Shown in pieces: positions 17,582 through 25,202 of a stretch of DNA of 40,721 bases. A program made the position numbers and the translations under genes. Numbering within the stretch: the first letter of the stretch is position 1; every line of letters starts with the position of its first letter. The notes under the pieces are model-generated. The model saw only the letters and a list, made by a program, of their open reading frames with translations, ran no database searches and was not told the origin of the DNA. The DNA comes from Acidisphaera sp. S103 (GTDB lineage: Bacteria > Pseudomonadota > Alphaproteobacteria > Acetobacterales > Acetobacteraceae): NCBI RefSeq assembly GCF_009765975.1, contig NZ_LMUJ01000013.1:1-40721 (forward strand), given 5' to 3'.

Positions 17582-17760
17582 AAAGTAATCAAGCGCACAC
17601 AGAGTCGCACCGAGTTGGCACAAAGTTCCACTGAGAAAGAACTATAGCGTTTGGCACCGTTGATTTGCCTTTCTCGACCTCTCCACGGCGCGGGCTGTCC
17701 CGTTACATGCGGCAGGACGCATTCCTCCTCGGTGCAACTCTGTGTCAGCTTGATTACTTT
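17582..17760. repeat. Imperfect inverted repeat, ~33-base arms
   Basis: The arm 17582-17614 begins AAAGTAATCAAGCGCACACA; the arm 17728-17760 is close to its reverse complement, with a few mismatches around the GCGC/CAGC stretch. The arms are 113 bases apart. The sequence (ACACAGAGT, CACAAAGTTCC) resembles the dispersed CACAGAG-type repeats seen in intergenic DNA of many bacteria. The rest of 17441-17912 shows no gene I can support. Confidence 0.65.
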
Positions 17761-17912
17761 TTCTCCGCCAGCAAAAGCCACCAAGCGCACCCCCACCAAC
17801 CCGAAATCCCCAACAACACCGGCATCTGCCATGCGCGCGTTGCAATACGTAACACTATCCAGCGGAAGAAAGAACGTTCTACAATTCAACGCCCGAACGA
17901 AAAGAACCACCC

Positions 17913-19190
17913 ATGATCCACGCCAGAATCGCAAGAGCCTGCTCCGGCCGTGTCCATTATGCCTGGATCACCCTGGCGGTCGTGTTCACCGCCATGCTGG
18001 CCGGCGTCGGCGTCCGGGCGGCACCCGGCGTCATGATCGTGCCGCTGCAGCAGGCGTTCGGATGGGATGTCTCGACGATCTCCGGCGCCGTGTCGCTCAA
18101 CATCATCCTGCTGGGCGCCACCGGCCCGTTCCTGACCGGCCTGATGCAGGTCATCGGCCTGAAGCGCACCATAATCGGCTGCCTGACAATCCTGATGACC
18201 GGCACCGCCCTGTCCACGTTCATGACCCAGCCGTGGGAGTTGTTCCTGACCTGGGGCCTGATGGTCGGCATCGGCTCCGGCGCCGGCGCGGTCGGCATTG
18301 CCGGTGCGGTCGCCAATCGCTGGTTCGTGCATCGCGCCGGCCTGGCGATGGGGCTGCTGAGTTCGGCCAACGCGGCGGGCCAATTGATTTTTCTGCCGTT
18401 GCTGGCGCTGCTGGTGCAGCACTATGGCTGGCAGGGTGTGTCCATCGCGCTGACCGCGGCGATCGCGCTGGTTATCCCGATGGTCATGCTCTTGCTGCCG
18501 GAATCCCCGGCCTCGGTCGGGTTGCCGGCCTATGGTGGGACGGCAGTGGAGCCGATCCGGGCGTTCAGCGGCGAAAATCCGTTCGGCGTGGCATTCGGGG
18601 CGCTGAACCGAGCATCGAAATCGATGGATTTCTGGCTGCTGTGTCTGACGTTCGGGATCTGCGGCTTTTCCACCAACGGACTGATCAACACGCATCTGAT
18701 CGCGTATTGCGCCGATCACGGTATCAGCCAGATGAACGGCGCCTCGATCCTCGCAGTGATCGGCCTGTTCAGCCTGATCGGGTCGACCGCATCGGGATGG
18801 CTGTGCGACCGTTACAGCCCCCGCGTGCTGCTGTTCTGGTATTACGGGCTGCGCGGCCTGTCGCTGGTGATCGTGCCGTTCAGCGGGTTCGATCCGCTCA
18901 GCCTGTCGGCATTCGCGGTGTTCTACGGCCTGGACTGGGTCGCCACCGGACCGGCGACCTTCGCGCTGAGCAATGAGGTGTTCGGTCGCCGCGACGCACC
19001 GGTGATCGTGTCGTGGATCTTCGCCGCGCACCAGGTCGGCGGCGCATTGGCGGCGTTCGGGGCAGGGGCGGTGCGCAGCCTGTCCGGCAGTTACATGATG
19101 GCATTCATCGCCAGCGGCCTGGCCTGCCTGATGGCCTCCATGCTGGTGTTGAGGGTAACGCCGCGCGGGGCGGTGGCGGTGGCGGAGTAA
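17913..19190 (+). CDS. MFS transporter
   Basis: A 425-residue major facilitator with about twelve membrane helices. It begins MIHARIARACSGRVHYAWITLAVVF and shows the cytoplasmic-loop signature region GLMQVIGLKRTIIG and an arginine-rich mid loop before SKSMDFWLLCLTFGICGFSTNG. The sequence style (early GVRAAPGVMIVPLQQAFGWDVSTISGAVS) fits the MCT/OFA-like bacterial MFS group, which carries monocarboxylates or related anions, but the substrate is unknown. It is transcribed alone, with a hairpin followed by T residues after its stop. Confidence 0.92.
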   Translation: MIHARIARACSGRVHYAWITLAVVFTAMLAGVGVRAAPGVMIVPLQQAFGWDVSTISGAVSLNIILLGATGPFLTGLMQVIGLKRTIIGCLTILMTGTALSTFMTQPWELFLTWGLMVGIGSGAGAVGIAGAVANRWFVHRAGLAMGLLSSANAAGQLIFLPLLALLVQHYGWQGVSIALTAAIALVIPMVMLLLPESPASVGLPAYGGTAVEPIRAFSGENPFGVAFGALNRASKSMDFWLLCLTFGICGFSTNGLINTHLIAYCADHGISQMNGASILAVIGLFSLIGSTASGWLCDRYSPRVLLFWYYGLRGLSLVIVPFSGFDPLSLSAFAVFYGLDWVATGPATFALSNEVFGRRDAPVIVSWIFAAHQVGGALAAFGAGAVRSLSGSYMMAFIASGLACLMASMLVLRVTPRGAVAVAE

Positions 19191-19235
19191 TCAACCTGCA
19201 TCGGGGGATAGTCGCCCGGGGATAAGGTTTGCGGG

Positions 19236-19253
19236 CGCGGTTCGAAAACCGCG
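19236..19253 (+). terminator. Hairpin terminator after the MFS gene
   Basis: CGCGGTT, loop CGAA, AACCGCG: a perfect 7-base stem with a tetraloop, followed by TTTCACG. It lies 45 bases after the MFS stop. The T run is short, so rho-independent strength is uncertain. Confidence 0.5.
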
Positions 19254-19375
19254 TTTCACGCGTATTTTATCAAAAATATTATATCTATGGTTGTAACATG
19301 ATGATTGTATGCAATCTACATATGCAGACAATCGTGTGCCATGGCGAACCCAACTCGACTCCGCATTGAAACGCG

Positions 19376-20242
19376 ATGACCGCGGGGATCATCCGTGTGG
19401 GGATTTCCGGCTGGACCTACGAGCCGTGGCGAGGAATTTTCTACACCAAGGAGATCAAGCGCGAACAGGAACTGGCTTATGCCGCCAGCCGGCTGCGGAC
19501 CCTTGAGATCAACGATACGTTCTACGGCTTGCAGCGGCCGGAGACGTTCGCGGGCTGGGCCGACCAGGTGCCGGCGGATTTCGTGTTCGCGGTCAGGGGG
19601 CCTCGTGTCATCACTCATATTCTGCGGCTGCGCGACGTGCGCGTGCCGCTGGCGAACTTCCTGGCCTCCGGCCTGCTGCGGCTGGGTATCCACCTTGGCC
19701 CGATCCTGTGGCAGTTCCCGCCGAATTTTCGGTTCGATCCGGAGCGGCTGGGGGCGTTCCTGAAGATGCTGCCGCACGATACCGGCCATGCCGCCGGCCT
19801 GGGCCGCGGCCACGACAAAACGCTGCGCACACCCGCCTGGCTGGAGGTCGAAACACGGCGCCCGATGCGCCATGCCATCGAGATCCGCCACGAGAGTTTC
19901 CGCTGCCAGGCCTTCATTGACCTGCTGCGAGCGCACGACGTCGGCTTGGTTTGTGCTGATTCGGCGGCCTGGCCGCGTCTGATGGATGTCACATCTGACT
20001 TCGTCTACTGTCGGCTGCTGGGATCGCGGACGCCGCAGGCCGGCGACTATGACAACGCCGCCCTGGACGAATGGGGCCGCCGGATCAAAATCTGGGCCGC
20101 CGGCGAGGAGCCCGCAGACGCCGAACCGGTCGGCGGAAAGGCTCGGCCGCGCAAACGCGATGTGTTCGTGTTCTTCGACAACGACAGGAAGGTGCGCGCA
20201 CCCGCCAACGCAATGGAGTTGATTCGCCGCCTGAAGCCGTGA
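19376..20242 (+). CDS. DUF72 (YecE-like) family protein
   Basis: A 288-residue TIM-barrel-like DUF72 protein. The family opening IRVGISGWTYEPWRGIFY, LRTLEINDTFYGLQRPETFAGWADQVPADFVFAVRGPR and ILWQFPPNF, and the late AIEIRHESF and DVFVFFDND segments, are all present, so the assignment is firm. The biochemical role of the family is not established. It is a single gene on the plus strand with an AT-rich stretch upstream (19260-19330) that may hold its promoter. Confidence 0.93.
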   Translation: MTAGIIRVGISGWTYEPWRGIFYTKEIKREQELAYAASRLRTLEINDTFYGLQRPETFAGWADQVPADFVFAVRGPRVITHILRLRDVRVPLANFLASGLLRLGIHLGPILWQFPPNFRFDPERLGAFLKMLPHDTGHAAGLGRGHDKTLRTPAWLEVETRRPMRHAIEIRHESFRCQAFIDLLRAHDVGLVCADSAAWPRLMDVTSDFVYCRLLGSRTPQAGDYDNAALDEWGRRIKIWAAGEEPADAEPVGGKARPRKRDVFVFFDNDRKVRAPANAMELIRRLKP

Positions 20243-20333
20243 CCGGCAGGCAGCCATCGGGTACAACACGGCACTGACTCGGCGGTCTTCAGGCATTCTG
20301 TCCCGCGCGATCATGCCTGAACAGGAAAAGACC

Positions 20334-21125
20334 ATGGAAGCGACTGCCAGACCTGCCGCCACGATCATGCTGCTGCGCGACGGACCCTCGGGGATCGAGG
20401 TTTTCATGGTGGTCCGCCACCATGCCATCGCGTTTGCGGCCGGCGCCCTGGTTTTTCCCGGCGGGCGGCTGGAAGACAGCGATCATGACCTCGCGGTCCG
20501 CAACTGCCCGAACCCGGATGGGCTGGACCCGGAGGCACTGGCATTCCGGGTCGCCGCGATCCGGGAAACCTTCGAGGAGTGTGGCGTGCTGCTGGCGCGC
20601 CCGCTCGGAACGGACCGGCTGATCGACGCGGCGACCCTGGCGCGGCTGGAGGATCAGCACCGCGCCGCGCTGAACGCGGGCTCGATCGATTTCGATGCCG
20701 TGCTGGGATCCGAGGGGCTGCAGCCCGCGCCCGATCTTCTGGTGCATTTCGCCCATTGGATCACGCCGACCAACCAGCCGAAGCGCTACGACACGCATTT
20801 CTTCCTCGCCGAGGCACCGGCGGAACATCTGGCGGTTCACGATGGCGGGGAAGCGGTGGACTCCCTATGGATCACACCCGCGCAGGCATTGGCGGACACC
20901 GAGGCGGGGCGGTTCAAGCTGGTTTTCGCCACCGCCAAGAATTTGGAAAAACTCGGTCGAGCCGGCACCGTGGCGGAAGCGATGGCAGCGGCTCGAGCAG
21001 CGACCGTGGTGACGGTGCAGCCGCGAGGCACAAAACTAGAGGGAACGAGGCGCCTGATGCGCATCCCGGCAGAGGCCGACTATGGCGGCAGTGAATTCAT
21101 CGTCGATTTTATGCCGGGGTCCTGA
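20334..21125 (+). CDS. NUDIX hydrolase, NUDT19-like
   Basis: A NUDIX hydrolase of about 263 residues. The NUDIX box is split in the manner of the NUDT19/RP2p group: FPGGRLED (upper part), a roughly 25-residue insert, then AIRETFEECGVLL carrying the REtfEE metal-binding glutamates. Family members hydrolyse acyl-CoA or other nucleoside diphosphate derivatives. I chose the ATG at 20334, which has AGGAA at good distance; an in-frame ATG seven codons upstream (20313) has no ribosome site. The downstream hairpin at 21160 separates it from a convergent small gene. Confidence 0.92.
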   Translation: MEATARPAATIMLLRDGPSGIEVFMVVRHHAIAFAAGALVFPGGRLEDSDHDLAVRNCPNPDGLDPEALAFRVAAIRETFEECGVLLARPLGTDRLIDAATLARLEDQHRAALNAGSIDFDAVLGSEGLQPAPDLLVHFAHWITPTNQPKRYDTHFFLAEAPAEHLAVHDGGEAVDSLWITPAQALADTEAGRFKLVFATAKNLEKLGRAGTVAEAMAAARAATVVTVQPRGTKLEGTRRLMRIPAEADYGGSEFIVDFMPGS

Positions 21126-21159
21126 TTTGGCGGCATCCGGGCCGCCGGCGGGTTATTGG

Positions 21160-21185
21160 ACTGGATGGCGTTGCGCCGATCCAGT
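21160..21185. terminator. Bidirectional hairpin between convergent genes
   Basis: ACTGGAT and ATCCAGT form a perfect 7-base outer stem, and GGCG/CGCC extends it around a short loop, with one bulged base. It sits between the NUDIX stop and the stop of the 62-residue minus-strand gene, as expected for a shared terminator. There is no long T run on either side. Confidence 0.45.
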
Positions 21186-21373
21186 CAGGCGACCATACGG
21201 ACGGGGGCTCGGGCTTCAAAAGCCTCGGCGAAACGGGTGCAAACCTCGCGTGCGTCGGTCTCATCGACGTCGTCCACACGCAGATACAATTGATTTGTCA
21301 GACGTTCGTATAGCCCCTCGCCGTTGCGTGAAAAGAACCGGGTTCCGGGAACCGGTTGCCACACATCGTTCAT
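21185..21373 (-). CDS. Conserved-looking 62-residue protein, unknown
   Basis: A soluble 62-residue protein, MNDVWQPVPGTRFFSRNGEG followed by LYERLTNQLYLRVDDVDETDAREVCTRF. A perfect GGAGG lies 7 bases before its ATG, and the codon use is typical of the region, so I believe it is translated. No membrane segment, no cysteine pair; one cysteine in the C-terminal helix. I do not recognise the family. Its stop codon lies at the edge of the hairpin shared with the NUDIX gene. Confidence 0.6.
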   Translation of the reverse strand: MNDVWQPVPGTRFFSRNGEGLYERLTNQLYLRVDDVDETDAREVCTRFAEAFEARAPVRMVA

Positions 21374-21735
21374 GATCGTCCCTCCTGGGCATCGCCCCTG
21401 TGGCCAAGTCCATCACCGCGTGGTGAGGCTTCCGCGCATTGCGAGCGTTTCGGACAAAGACATCATTTTGTCAATATCCCTCCGGCTAAAGATCAAACAC
21501 TTCTACCAAGTCCGAGTCGCTTTAATATAATGGTGGTCAACATTTCGTGAGCATAGCATTCTGTGTGCATCGCAGCATGAAATCATGTCCTGACGACTGT
21601 ATTCGATGCGGATTATTACCGGCATTACCGTCCGCAAGATGACCCGTGGCCGGCGGAGGACTTGCCAGGGTCTCTTGCCGACGGTTTCTATTTTGGGAAG
21701 AGATGCAATTTTTACGTTCTGACCCGGCGCCTCCT

Positions 21736-21855
21736 GATTCGTCATGGCCCGGCGTCAGTCCGGGCCATCCGCCCCAGTAAGGTCCCGGATCAGATGGTCC
21801 GAACTTCGCCGGCCCAAGACAAGACTAACGTGCCAACATCGACGTCGGCCGGCAC
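21736..21855 (+). repeat. Dispersed ~110-base repeat, copy A
   Basis: Starts GATTCGTCATGGCCCGGCGT and continues to about 21855. It aligns along nearly its whole length with the reverse complement of 36629-36738 (copy B), with an 8-base insertion in this copy and scattered substitutions. The surrounding gap 21374-22054 (681 bases) holds no gene I can support; 21390-21660 is AT-richer than its neighbours. Confidence 0.75.
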
Positions 21856-22054
21856 AGTCGACTTCAGCTCGGACAGACATCATCAGGTTGATACCGTTCC
21901 TCCACAGCATCCGGCGATACCACATCGCGATCCCGACCCATTACTTCACAGGACTATTTCGCATCATCTCCGGCTCGGCCATAGGCACGGATACCATCGG
22001 GCGGTAGGATCGACCCTGGCGGCGTTCCTGCCGGACCCACGGAGGAAACGGGCG

Positions 22055-22882
22055 ATGACATTCACGCAACAGGACGTGGTCCGGATTGCGGATATCCTGG
22101 CCGAAGCCGCCCGGGTCGAGATCATGCCGCGGTTCAAGGCGCTGACGGATGGCGAAATTCGGCATAAATCCTCGATCTTCGACCCGGTGACCGAGGCGGA
22201 TGAGGCGGCTGAACGCCTCATCTCGGCTGCGTTACAGGCCAGTTTCCCGGGGGCGCTGATCGTGGGTGAGGAAGCGGCATCGGCCGATCCGTCGCTGCTG
22301 GATCGCCTGGACGCTGCGCCGTTGGCGTTCGTCGTCGATCCGATCGACGGCACGCGCAATTTCGTGGCCGGATTGCCGCTGTTCGGGGTGATGGCGGCGG
22401 CGATCGTGCGGGGTGAGGTCGTGGCCGGCGCGATCCACGACCCGGTCTGCCGGGACACCGTCCAGGCGGTGAAAGGCGGTGGCGCGTGGTTCTGTCGTGA
22501 CGGCCGGCCGCCTCGACGGCTGCATGTCGCGGCCGCGGCACCGCTGGATCGGATGGAGGGCATCGTCGGCACGCATTTCCTGCCCGAACCGATGCGGACG
22601 ATGGTGCTGAACAACTTGCCTCGGCTGGGATCGGCCACCTGGCTTCGCTGTGCGGCGCACGAGTATCGGATGGCGGCAGCGGGTTTCTGCCATGTGTTGT
22701 TCTTCAATCGCCTGATGCCCTGGGATCATGCGCCAGGGTGGCTGCTGCATCGGGAGGCCGGCGGGTACAGCGCCCATTTTGATGGCAAGGCGTATCGGCC
22801 GGCGCAGACCGTGGGCGGCCTGATCTGTGCGCCGGACCAGGCAAGTTGGCAGGCTGTGCGGGATGGGTTGCTGGAGGGGTAG
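22055..22882 (+). CDS. Inositol monophosphatase family phosphatase
   Basis: A 275-residue member of the inositol monophosphatase superfamily. Metal ligands are visible: the glutamate pair in VGEEAA (about 72-73), DPIDGTRNF (95-103) and the late MPWDHAPG aspartate (about 221). Length matches the family. The open frame extends 131 codons upstream but only the ATG at 22055, with GGAGGAAA eight bases before it, gives a family-like N-terminus. Possible substrates include inositol phosphates, histidinol phosphate and PAP; the sequence does not decide. Convergent with the SDR gene. Confidence 0.93.
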   Translation: MTFTQQDVVRIADILAEAARVEIMPRFKALTDGEIRHKSSIFDPVTEADEAAERLISAALQASFPGALIVGEEAASADPSLLDRLDAAPLAFVVDPIDGTRNFVAGLPLFGVMAAAIVRGEVVAGAIHDPVCRDTVQAVKGGGAWFCRDGRPPRRLHVAAAAPLDRMEGIVGTHFLPEPMRTMVLNNLPRLGSATWLRCAAHEYRMAAAGFCHVLFFNRLMPWDHAPGWLLHREAGGYSAHFDGKAYRPAQTVGGLICAPDQASWQAVRDGLLEG

Positions 22883-22908
22883 CCTTTTCGTCCCTCCCTC
22901 AAAGGCTA
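22880..22908. terminator. Hairpin between convergent genes
   Basis: TAGCCTTT at 22880-22887, overlapping the phosphatase stop codon, pairs with AAAGGCTA at 22901-22908 around a 13-base loop. It lies between two convergent genes, so it could serve both transcripts. Confidence 0.45.
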
Positions 22909-22922
22909 AGCCGCCCGCCTTC

Positions 22923-23678
22923 TTAGATCACCAGCCCGCCATCCACATGGATCGCCTGGCCGGTGACATAGGATGCCGCCGGGGACGCCAGGAAGGCCAC
23001 CACGACGGCGACTTCCTCCGGCAGCCCGACCCGACCAAGCGGAATGTGGGCGGTCTGGGTCGTCAGGCTGGTCGGGGCGATGGCCCGGTGGGCGCCGGCA
23101 TCCTTGCGAATGAAACCAGGCACCACGGCGTTGACCGTGACGCCCGCCGGACCCAACTCGATCGCCAGGGCGCGGACCAGCGCTTCCTGCCCGGCCTTCG
23201 CGGCGGCGGAAGCGGGAAATGTCGTCAGGTTGGTGCGGAAGGCGTGCGCGACAAAGCTGGAAATCGCGATCACCCGTCCATCGGCGGCGGCGCGGAGATG
23301 CGGCAAAGCGGCGCTGGCGAGGCGGAAAAACGCGCCCTGGATCGCCTGGGTGGAGTCGGTCAGCGCCTGATCCGTCAGATCGGCGAGCGGGGTCCGGTCG
23401 GCAAAGCCGGCGTTGCTGACCAGGACGTCCAGGCGGCCGAAGCGGTCGATCGTCGTTGCCACCAGGTGGGCCGCCACCGTGGCGTCGGCGAGGTCACCCA
23501 ACGCGACCTCGGCCAGGCCGCCGGCGTCGCGCACCTGTTGCGCCACAGTCTCGGCCGCCTCGCGGTTGCGGCGCGTGTGCACCAGGATGGCGGTGCCCGG
23601 ACCGGCCATGACGCGGCAGATCGCCGCGCCGATGCCGCTGGCGGCGCCGGTAACCAGGATGGTGCGCGGCTGTGTCAT
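22923..23678 (-). CDS. SDR-family protein with altered catalytic residues
   Basis: A 251-residue short-chain dehydrogenase/reductase by fold. The cofactor loop TGAASGIG (10-17), DVLVSNAGF (NAG motif), and the ending YVTGQAIHVDGGLVI are standard. The active site is not: where the family has Y-x-A-S-K, this protein reads F154-P-A-S-A158 in TTFPASAAAKAG, so both the catalytic tyrosine and lysine are gone while the ISS serine remains. The DNA (TTT CCC GCT TCC GCC) is unambiguous. It may bind a cofactor without normal dehydrogenase activity, or use other residues. I prefer the ATG at 23678; the frame extends eight codons to a TTG. Confidence 0.85.
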   Translation of the reverse strand: MTQPRTILVTGAASGIGAAICRVMAGPGTAILVHTRRNREAAETVAQQVRDAGGLAEVALGDLADATVAAHLVATTIDRFGRLDVLVSNAGFADRTPLADLTDQALTDSTQAIQGAFFRLASAALPHLRAAADGRVIAISSFVAHAFRTNLTTFPASAAAKAGQEALVRALAIELGPAGVTVNAVVPGFIRKDAGAHRAIAPTSLTTQTAHIPLGRVGLPEEVAVVVAFLASPAASYVTGQAIHVDGGLVI

Positions 23679-23976
23679 CTGGTCATCACGCTTTGGTTCC
23701 AAAACCGCATGCTGTCAGCAGGCGCTGGTTCTCGATCAGCGCATCGAGCACCATGCTCCGCTGGAAGGCAAGCAGCCGCCCGCATGCTGGCATCGAGGCT
23801 TTCGACCAGCGGCAGGATGTCGGACAGAATCATCATGTCGGCATCGACCCAAAGAACCGATGAAGTGGTAAGATTGGACACGTAACGGCCAAGCGCGGCC
23901 TTATCGAGCCCATCAGTAAAAACAACTGGTCGAAGGCTCGGTCATTGGCGCCGGTAACGAAGCTGACCGATGCCAT
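23679..23976 (-). pseudogene. Decayed glycosyltransferase-like gene
   Basis: Coding remnants in more than one frame follow one another on the minus strand: first MASVSFVTGANDRAFDQLF, then after a frame change VVFTDGLDKAALGRYVSN and SVLWVDADMMILSDILPLVE, and finally after another change LLAFQRSMVLDALIENQRLL ending in TGA just before the SDR start. The V-L-W-V-D-A-D segment resembles the DxD region of glycosyltransferases. The pieces are too short for a full enzyme. The product family is inferred from short motifs and is weak; the decay is clearer. Confidence 0.4.
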
Positions 23977-24110
23977 GGCAGGGTTTTTCCTGCTGGGGCG
24001 GATGTTAGGGAAACGTCCCGGTCATCGCCAGCGATCCGGGCGCCGCCCGGATTGCGTCGCGGCCGAGCCCGTTATAGGAGGACGGAACGACCTTGTAGGA
24101 AGCGACCGCC

Positions 24111-25127
24111 ATGCCCAGCGCCACCGTCCTGTATTCGGAGAAATCCTACGCCGACGACAGCGTCGAACGTCGGATTTATGGGCCGGACGTCCGGGTCATC
24201 TTCCCCGCCACCGCATCGAATTCCCTCGCGGACCTGTCGGATGAGGACTGCGCCGCGGCCGAGGGCCTGATGATCCTGCGCTTCAAGGTCTTCGCCGAAG
24301 ACCTGAAGCGGTTTCCCCGGCTGCGCGCGATCTGCCGGATGGGTGTCGGCTACGACAACCTGGACCGCGTCGCGGCGGCGGACCGCCAGATCATGATCCT
24401 GAACGTGCCCGATTACGGCACGACCGAGGTCGCCGACCACGCAATGGCCCTGGCCTTGTCGCTGCGTCGCGGGTTGCTGATGCATCATGAGACGCAGCGT
24501 GCCAGCCCGCCGGCGGCCTGGCGCTACATCGACGACCCGCTGCTGCGGCGGTCCTCGGTGCAGACATTCGGCATCGTCGGCATGGGGCGGATTGCCACCG
24601 CCGTCGCATTGCGTGCCAAGGCATTCGGCTTCCGCGTCGTGTTCTACGATCCGCATCTGCCCAACGGCGTCGAATTGGGCCTCGGCGTGCAACGAGCAGC
24701 CACGCTGGAAGAGTTGCTGCACCAAACCGATACGCTGTCGGTACACACGCCGCTGACGCGGGAGACGCGCGGACTGCTGGGCCTGAAGGAATTGTCGCTG
24801 CTGCCCAAGGGCGCCGTGGTGGTGAACACGGCGCGTGGGCCGATCGTCGATATCGATGCGGCGGCGACGCTGCTGAAAAGCGGTCACCTGGCCGGCGTCG
24901 GACTGGACGTTGTGCCGGTGGAACCACCGGTCGAACCGGTTCCCGAACTAATACGTGCCTACCGGGCGCGAGAAGATTGGACGCTGGGACGGCTGATTAT
25001 CACGCCACACTCGGCATTCTACACACCGCAGGCGTGGGACGACATCCGCAGCAAATCGGCCGAGACGATGCGCGCCGCGCTACTGGGGCCACGAGCCCAG
25101 AACGTTATTCCGCCGGAAAGCGACTGA
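24111..25127 (+). CDS. D-2-hydroxyacid dehydrogenase family
   Basis: A 338-residue NAD-dependent dehydrogenase of the D-isomer 2-hydroxyacid/CtBP type. The N-terminal catalytic half has ICRMGVGYDNLD and NVPDYGTTEVADHAMAL; the nucleotide fold has GIVGMGRI (154-161); the catalytic triad is Arg242 (NTARGPIVD), Glu271 (DVVPVEPP) and His300 (ITPHSAFYT). The substrate is not evident; DYGTTEVADH is common in the C-terminal-binding-protein-like group. Transcribed alone, directly upstream of the IS element. Confidence 0.94.
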   Translation: MPSATVLYSEKSYADDSVERRIYGPDVRVIFPATASNSLADLSDEDCAAAEGLMILRFKVFAEDLKRFPRLRAICRMGVGYDNLDRVAAADRQIMILNVPDYGTTEVADHAMALALSLRRGLLMHHETQRASPPAAWRYIDDPLLRRSSVQTFGIVGMGRIATAVALRAKAFGFRVVFYDPHLPNGVELGLGVQRAATLEELLHQTDTLSVHTPLTRETRGLLGLKELSLLPKGAVVVNTARGPIVDIDAAATLLKSGHLAGVGLDVVPVEPPVEPVPELIRAYRAREDWTLGRLIITPHSAFYTPQAWDDIRSKSAETMRAALLGPRAQNVIPPESD

Positions 25128-25202
25128 TACCAATCGCCATTGACGTGGACGCATCAACCTCGTCACGGCCCGGCTGATTCGTCACGGCTCGGCGAAATTC
25201 GC

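Noticed and set aside
19236..19253. GGTTCGAA-like sequence as part of a tRNA T-loop
   Set aside because: No acceptor, D or anticodon stems surround it; it is better explained as the loop side of a terminator hairpin.
21503..21745. Minus-strand frame of 80 codons in the long gap after the 62-residue gene
   Set aside because: No ribosome site, odd composition, and it runs into the dispersed repeat; no support as a gene.
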